Origin: Pseudoalteromonas rhizosphaerae | GTDB lineage: Bacteria; Pseudomonadota; Gammaproteobacteria; Enterobacterales; Alteromonadaceae | Reading direction: 5' to 3' | Length of the DNA stretch: 64,000 bases | Assembly (NCBI RefSeq): GCF_902498845.1 | Contig: NZ_CABVLM010000007.1 | Span: 1 to 64,000 of the forward strand | Part shown: positions 61,577 to 64,000 of the stretch, piece by piece | Position numbering within the stretch: the first letter of the stretch is position 1 | Layout of the letters: each line of letters begins with the position of its first letter | Position numbers and translations under genes: made by a program | The notes under the pieces: model-generated | What the model saw: the letters and a program-made list of their open reading frames with translations, nothing else | What the model was told of the DNA's origin: nothing | The model's database searches: none

Positions 61577-62651
61577 ACGCTGCCCTCACTGCAAAGATCA
61601 CCCTTTGGATGTTACTCATTATCAAGGTGAAGAGATAGATATCTGTCGCGAATGCGGTGGCTTATGGTTTGAAAAAAACGAAGTTAACCGGATGATTGCC
61701 GAAATCAACGAAGGTCCTATTGGTGAAAAATACGAGACTCATTTTGGTGAATCATTAGGTATTTCAAAGCTAGACTGTCCTGATTGCAATAAGAACCTTG
61801 AGCGCTTTCATTTACTCGAAGATTTTCATACCGAAATTGATGTTTGCCGTCATTGTGATGGTAGTTGGATTGAAAAAAATCAATTAGAAAGCGTTGAAAA
61901 CAGCCCAGAGCTCAAAGCAAGCCTAGACAAGCTAAACCAAAAAGTTAGTTGGAAAACTTATCTGTTTCAATTTTTAACGCAAATGCCCGTTGAATATAAC
62001 CTAAAACCAAAGCAAACGCCGTGGGTTACTCGCGGTTTAATTGCCCTAAATGCCATTGTTTTTGCCTTGTATTTTTTCAATGCCGACGCATTCAGTGCCA
62101 CCCTCGAATTGTTTGCAATGAATCCAAGTAAGATATCTCAAGGCGAACATTTATGGAGCGTGATTACCTGTGTTTTTTTACACGGCTCAGTAATGCACCT
62201 TATCGGTAATATGTACTTTTTATACATTATTGGTGATAACCTCGAGGACGTATTAGGTCATAAAAAGTTTTTAATATGGTATATGGTATGCGGTTTGGCA
62301 GCGTCTTTTGCTAGCTTTATCGTTGATCCAAGCTCGGTTATTCCAAGTGTCGGGGCTAGCGGCGCAATTGCAGGGCTATTTGGTATGTACTTAATGTGGT
62401 TTAGGCACGCAAGCCTAACTTTTATGTTTATCATTTATCAAAAGAAATTATCTGCAGTGTGGTTTTTTGTAATTTGGTTAGGGATCAATATTTATGGCAT
62501 GATTGCAGCACCTGACGGTATCGATTATGGCGCTCATTTAGGTGGCTTTATCGCAGGGTTATTGATCGGCTTTGCTCTTAAAGCAAAAATCACTGCACAA
62601 AATCCTATAATTGAATTATTAAATCAACCTGAAGCACAGTTAAAACGCTAA
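61566..62651 (+). CDS. rhomboid-family protease with two N-terminal zinc ribbons
   Basis: A 361-residue protein. The N-terminal 115 residues hold two TFIIB-type zinc ribbons (CPHCKDHPLDV..ICRECGGLWFEKNE and CPDCNKNLERF..VCRHCDGSWIEKNQ). The rest is a rhomboid domain of six to seven helices with HGSVMHLIGNMYFLYIIGDNLED, nucleophile Ser near 265 in GASGAIAGLFG and catalytic His near 322 in GAHLGGFIAG. Rhomboids cut membrane proteins within the bilayer. The ribbons would face the cytoplasm and may bind zinc or a partner. It overlaps the unknown membrane gene upstream, and a terminator follows. Confidence 0.9.
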   Translation: MPTKRCPHCKDHPLDVTHYQGEEIDICRECGGLWFEKNEVNRMIAEINEGPIGEKYETHFGESLGISKLDCPDCNKNLERFHLLEDFHTEIDVCRHCDGSWIEKNQLESVENSPELKASLDKLNQKVSWKTYLFQFLTQMPVEYNLKPKQTPWVTRGLIALNAIVFALYFFNADAFSATLELFAMNPSKISQGEHLWSVITCVFLHGSVMHLIGNMYFLYIIGDNLEDVLGHKKFLIWYMVCGLAASFASFIVDPSSVIPSVGASGAIAGLFGMYLMWFRHASLTFMFIIYQKKLSAVWFFVIWLGINIYGMIAAPDGIDYGAHLGGFIAGLLIGFALKAKITAQNPIIELLNQPEAQLKR

Positions 62652-62661
62652 TTTAACGCTT

Positions 62662-62695
62662 AAACCTTCCCTATCGGTACTGATGGGAAGGTTTT
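62662..62695. terminator. bidirectional terminator
   Basis: AAACCTTCCC and GGGAAGGTTT form a perfect 10-bp stem with a 13-base loop, and an extra T follows on the right. It ends the rhomboid gene and the convergent alcohol dehydrogenase gene. Confidence 0.75.
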
Positions 62696-62701
62696 CATTT
62701 A

Positions 62702-63898
62702 TTACGTATCACTCACTACTTTATGAATAATGGCTTGGCATTGAGCTACGTTCATAAATTTTGGTACTGGATAGTCCCAGTTAGCCTCTACAATTGCAGC
62801 ATCAGCAAGCTTAGGTATATCAGCTACTTTTAGCTCTTTTAGATGATGAGGGATCGCTAGATCAATAAGTAACTGCTCTAAGGTGTCTAATAGTATTGCT
62901 GCTTTTTCTGCTGGTTTTTGGTGTGATTGTGTTAATTGACAATGATCAGCAATAGCCGCCAGCTTTTTATCTATACTGGAACCATAAAATTTCAGCACAT
63001 GCATCAATACCACACTATTTGCTAAACCGTGAGCTGTGCCGTATTGCGCGCCAAATTGATGTGCTATAGCATGCACATAACCTACAGATGTTCGGGTAAA
63101 CGCTTGTCCTGCATAAAATGAAGCGAGTAACATATTTTCCCGCGCAACTAAGTCATTACCATTTTTATACGCTGTTAATAAATTTTGTAAAATAAGTTCG
63201 ATTGCCCGCAATGACTTGTCATCACTAAAAGCAAGGCCATTAGTGCCTATGTATGCCTCAAGTGCATGCGTGAGTGCATCGATACCTGTAGCTGCGGTAA
63301 TAAAATCAGGCACCGTTTGTGTTAGCTCAGCAATTAAAACTGCATCACTTGGTACAAGAGCAAAGTCAGTGGCGGCATATTTTGTTTGCATTTGCGGATC
63401 GTTTACCACCGCAGCAACGGTCGTTTCTGAGCCAGTACCTGCGGTTGTTGGAATAGCACATAATGGGGGAAGTTTTTTCAGTACTTTAAACAAGCCTTTT
63501 AACTGCTTAACTGATTTATTAGGTCTTACTGCACGTGCGCCAATTAATTTGGCACAGTCAATTACTGAGCCGCCACCAACGGCGATAATACTATGACATG
63601 TGTATTGCTGATAAAGTGCTAAACCGCTTTCAACATTGCTAATCGTTGGATTAGCATCAACGTCACTAAACAGCTGCCAAGAGATTGCCTGCTCATCCAG
63701 CAAAGCTAAAATGGGAGCAACAACGCCTAAATTTTTTAACGTATTGTCAGTTACAACTAACACAGGTTTATTAGGATTAAGTAATGCAAGCCATTGCTTA
63801 AACCCGCTATAACCTTGATACAAACGCGGATCAGGAATACCAATAAAAATAACAATACATTTTAAAATAAAATGATAGCAGCGATATAAAAAATACAT
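62702..63898 (-). CDS. iron-containing alcohol dehydrogenase
   Basis: A 398-residue protein of the group-III (iron-type) alcohol dehydrogenases. NAD-binding GGGSVIDCAKLIGA and PTTAGTGSE are clear; metal-binding His/Asp occur in TGIDALTHALEAYIG and GYVHAIAHQFGAQYGTAHGLANSVVL. These enzymes oxidise or reduce primary alcohols/aldehydes or 1,2-diols. There is a hydrophobic N-terminal extension (MYFLYRCYHFILKCIVIFIG) not usual for the family; a shorter start is possible, but no other ATG with a good site is seen. It stands alone, with weak upstream signals. Confidence 0.85.
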   Translation of the reverse strand: MYFLYRCYHFILKCIVIFIGIPDPRLYQGYSGFKQWLALLNPNKPVLVVTDNTLKNLGVVAPILALLDEQAISWQLFSDVDANPTISNVESGLALYQQYTCHSIIAVGGGSVIDCAKLIGARAVRPNKSVKQLKGLFKVLKKLPPLCAIPTTAGTGSETTVAAVVNDPQMQTKYAATDFALVPSDAVLIAELTQTVPDFITAATGIDALTHALEAYIGTNGLAFSDDKSLRAIELILQNLLTAYKNGNDLVARENMLLASFYAGQAFTRTSVGYVHAIAHQFGAQYGTAHGLANSVVLMHVLKFYGSSIDKKLAAIADHCQLTQSHQKPAEKAAILLDTLEQLLIDLAIPHHLKELKVADIPKLADAAIVEANWDYPVPKFMNVAQCQAIIHKVVSDT

Positions 63899-64000
63899 AA
63901 AATCAGACTTTTGTTATTTTTAGGTTACCTGATAGTGCATCAATTTAAAGCAATTGCCAATAATAGGCAGCCCCTAATACAGAAGTATTTATAATGATAG
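63899..64000. other. window end, non-coding
   Basis: The last 102 bp hold the upstream region of the alcohol dehydrogenase. No start codon with a ribosome-binding site or other gene remnant was found before the window ends. Confidence 0.4.

Overview
The window looks like a chromosome segment of a marine gammaproteobacterium, most likely Pseudoalteromonas or a close Alteromonadales relative. This rests on low-GC, AT-rich intergenic DNA, TonB receptors paired with MFS sugar permeases and LacI regulators, secreted M9 collagenase and S8 protease with PKD/PPC domains, a curli-type csg operon, and SoxR. No rRNA, tRNA, CRISPR array or replication origin was seen. The genus is an inference from gene content, not from a search. 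LAYOUT. 1-3.5 kb is an accessory patch: the right end of an ISAs1-like element, a frameshifted gene with an A7 slippery run, two tandem mosaic lipoprotein genes (the second broken by one in-frame TGA), and the stump of a DsbA-family gene. 3.5-8.1 kb holds housekeeping and small genes (SIMPL protein, P-loop kinase, YfcC-type transporter, PpiC, DCC protein, LysE exporter). 8.4-12.8 kb is a Fur-box-preceded ferric iron uptake operon with an unknown periplasmic protein as first gene. 12.9-15.7 kb is an M9 collagenase. 16.1-23.7 kb is a sucrose module: LacI regulator, sucrose phosphorylase, MFS permease, TonB receptor and fructokinase, with matching palindromic operators in two promoters. 23.8-27.9 kb holds a STAS-like protein, a TetR regulator divergent from a GST-cupin operon, and a CstA-family transporter. 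28.1-34.0 kb is a minus-strand mannitol operon (HAD phosphatase, SorC regulator, NCS1-type permease, mannitol 2-dehydrogenase, fructokinase). 34.3-36.8 kb is an S8 protease. 37.4-42.1 kb is a compact curli system: one 20-repeat curlin-like protein, CsgE, CsgF, CsgG, and a CsgD-like regulator on the other strand. 42.2-50.8 kb is a trehalose module (trehalase, MFS permease, LacI regulator, TonB receptor) with its own operators, plus a decayed partial duplicate of the trehalase. 50.9-58.7 kb holds a SET-type sugar exporter, an ABC ATPase with an ABC-2 permease/M1 peptidase fusion, and a divergent LytS/LytR-type two-component system. 58.7-60.9 kb is a SoxR-linked redox cluster. 61-63.9 kb holds an unknown membrane protein paired with a zinc-ribbon rhomboid protease, then an iron-type alcohol dehydrogenase. 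HOW IT WORKS TOGETHER. Sucrose and trehalose are each served by an outer-membrane TonB receptor, an inner-membrane MFS permease, a cytoplasmic glycoside-cleaving enzyme and a LacI repressor. Mannitol enters by a different type of permease and is oxidised to fructose, then phosphorylated. Secreted collagenase and subtilase suit life on animal or detrital protein, and the curli system suits surface attachment. The most interesting items are the giant single-gene curlin operon, the constant/variable lipoprotein pair beside a slippery-site gene, the NCS1 permease placed where a mannitol transporter is expected, and the decaying trehalase duplicate with one nearly intact tract.
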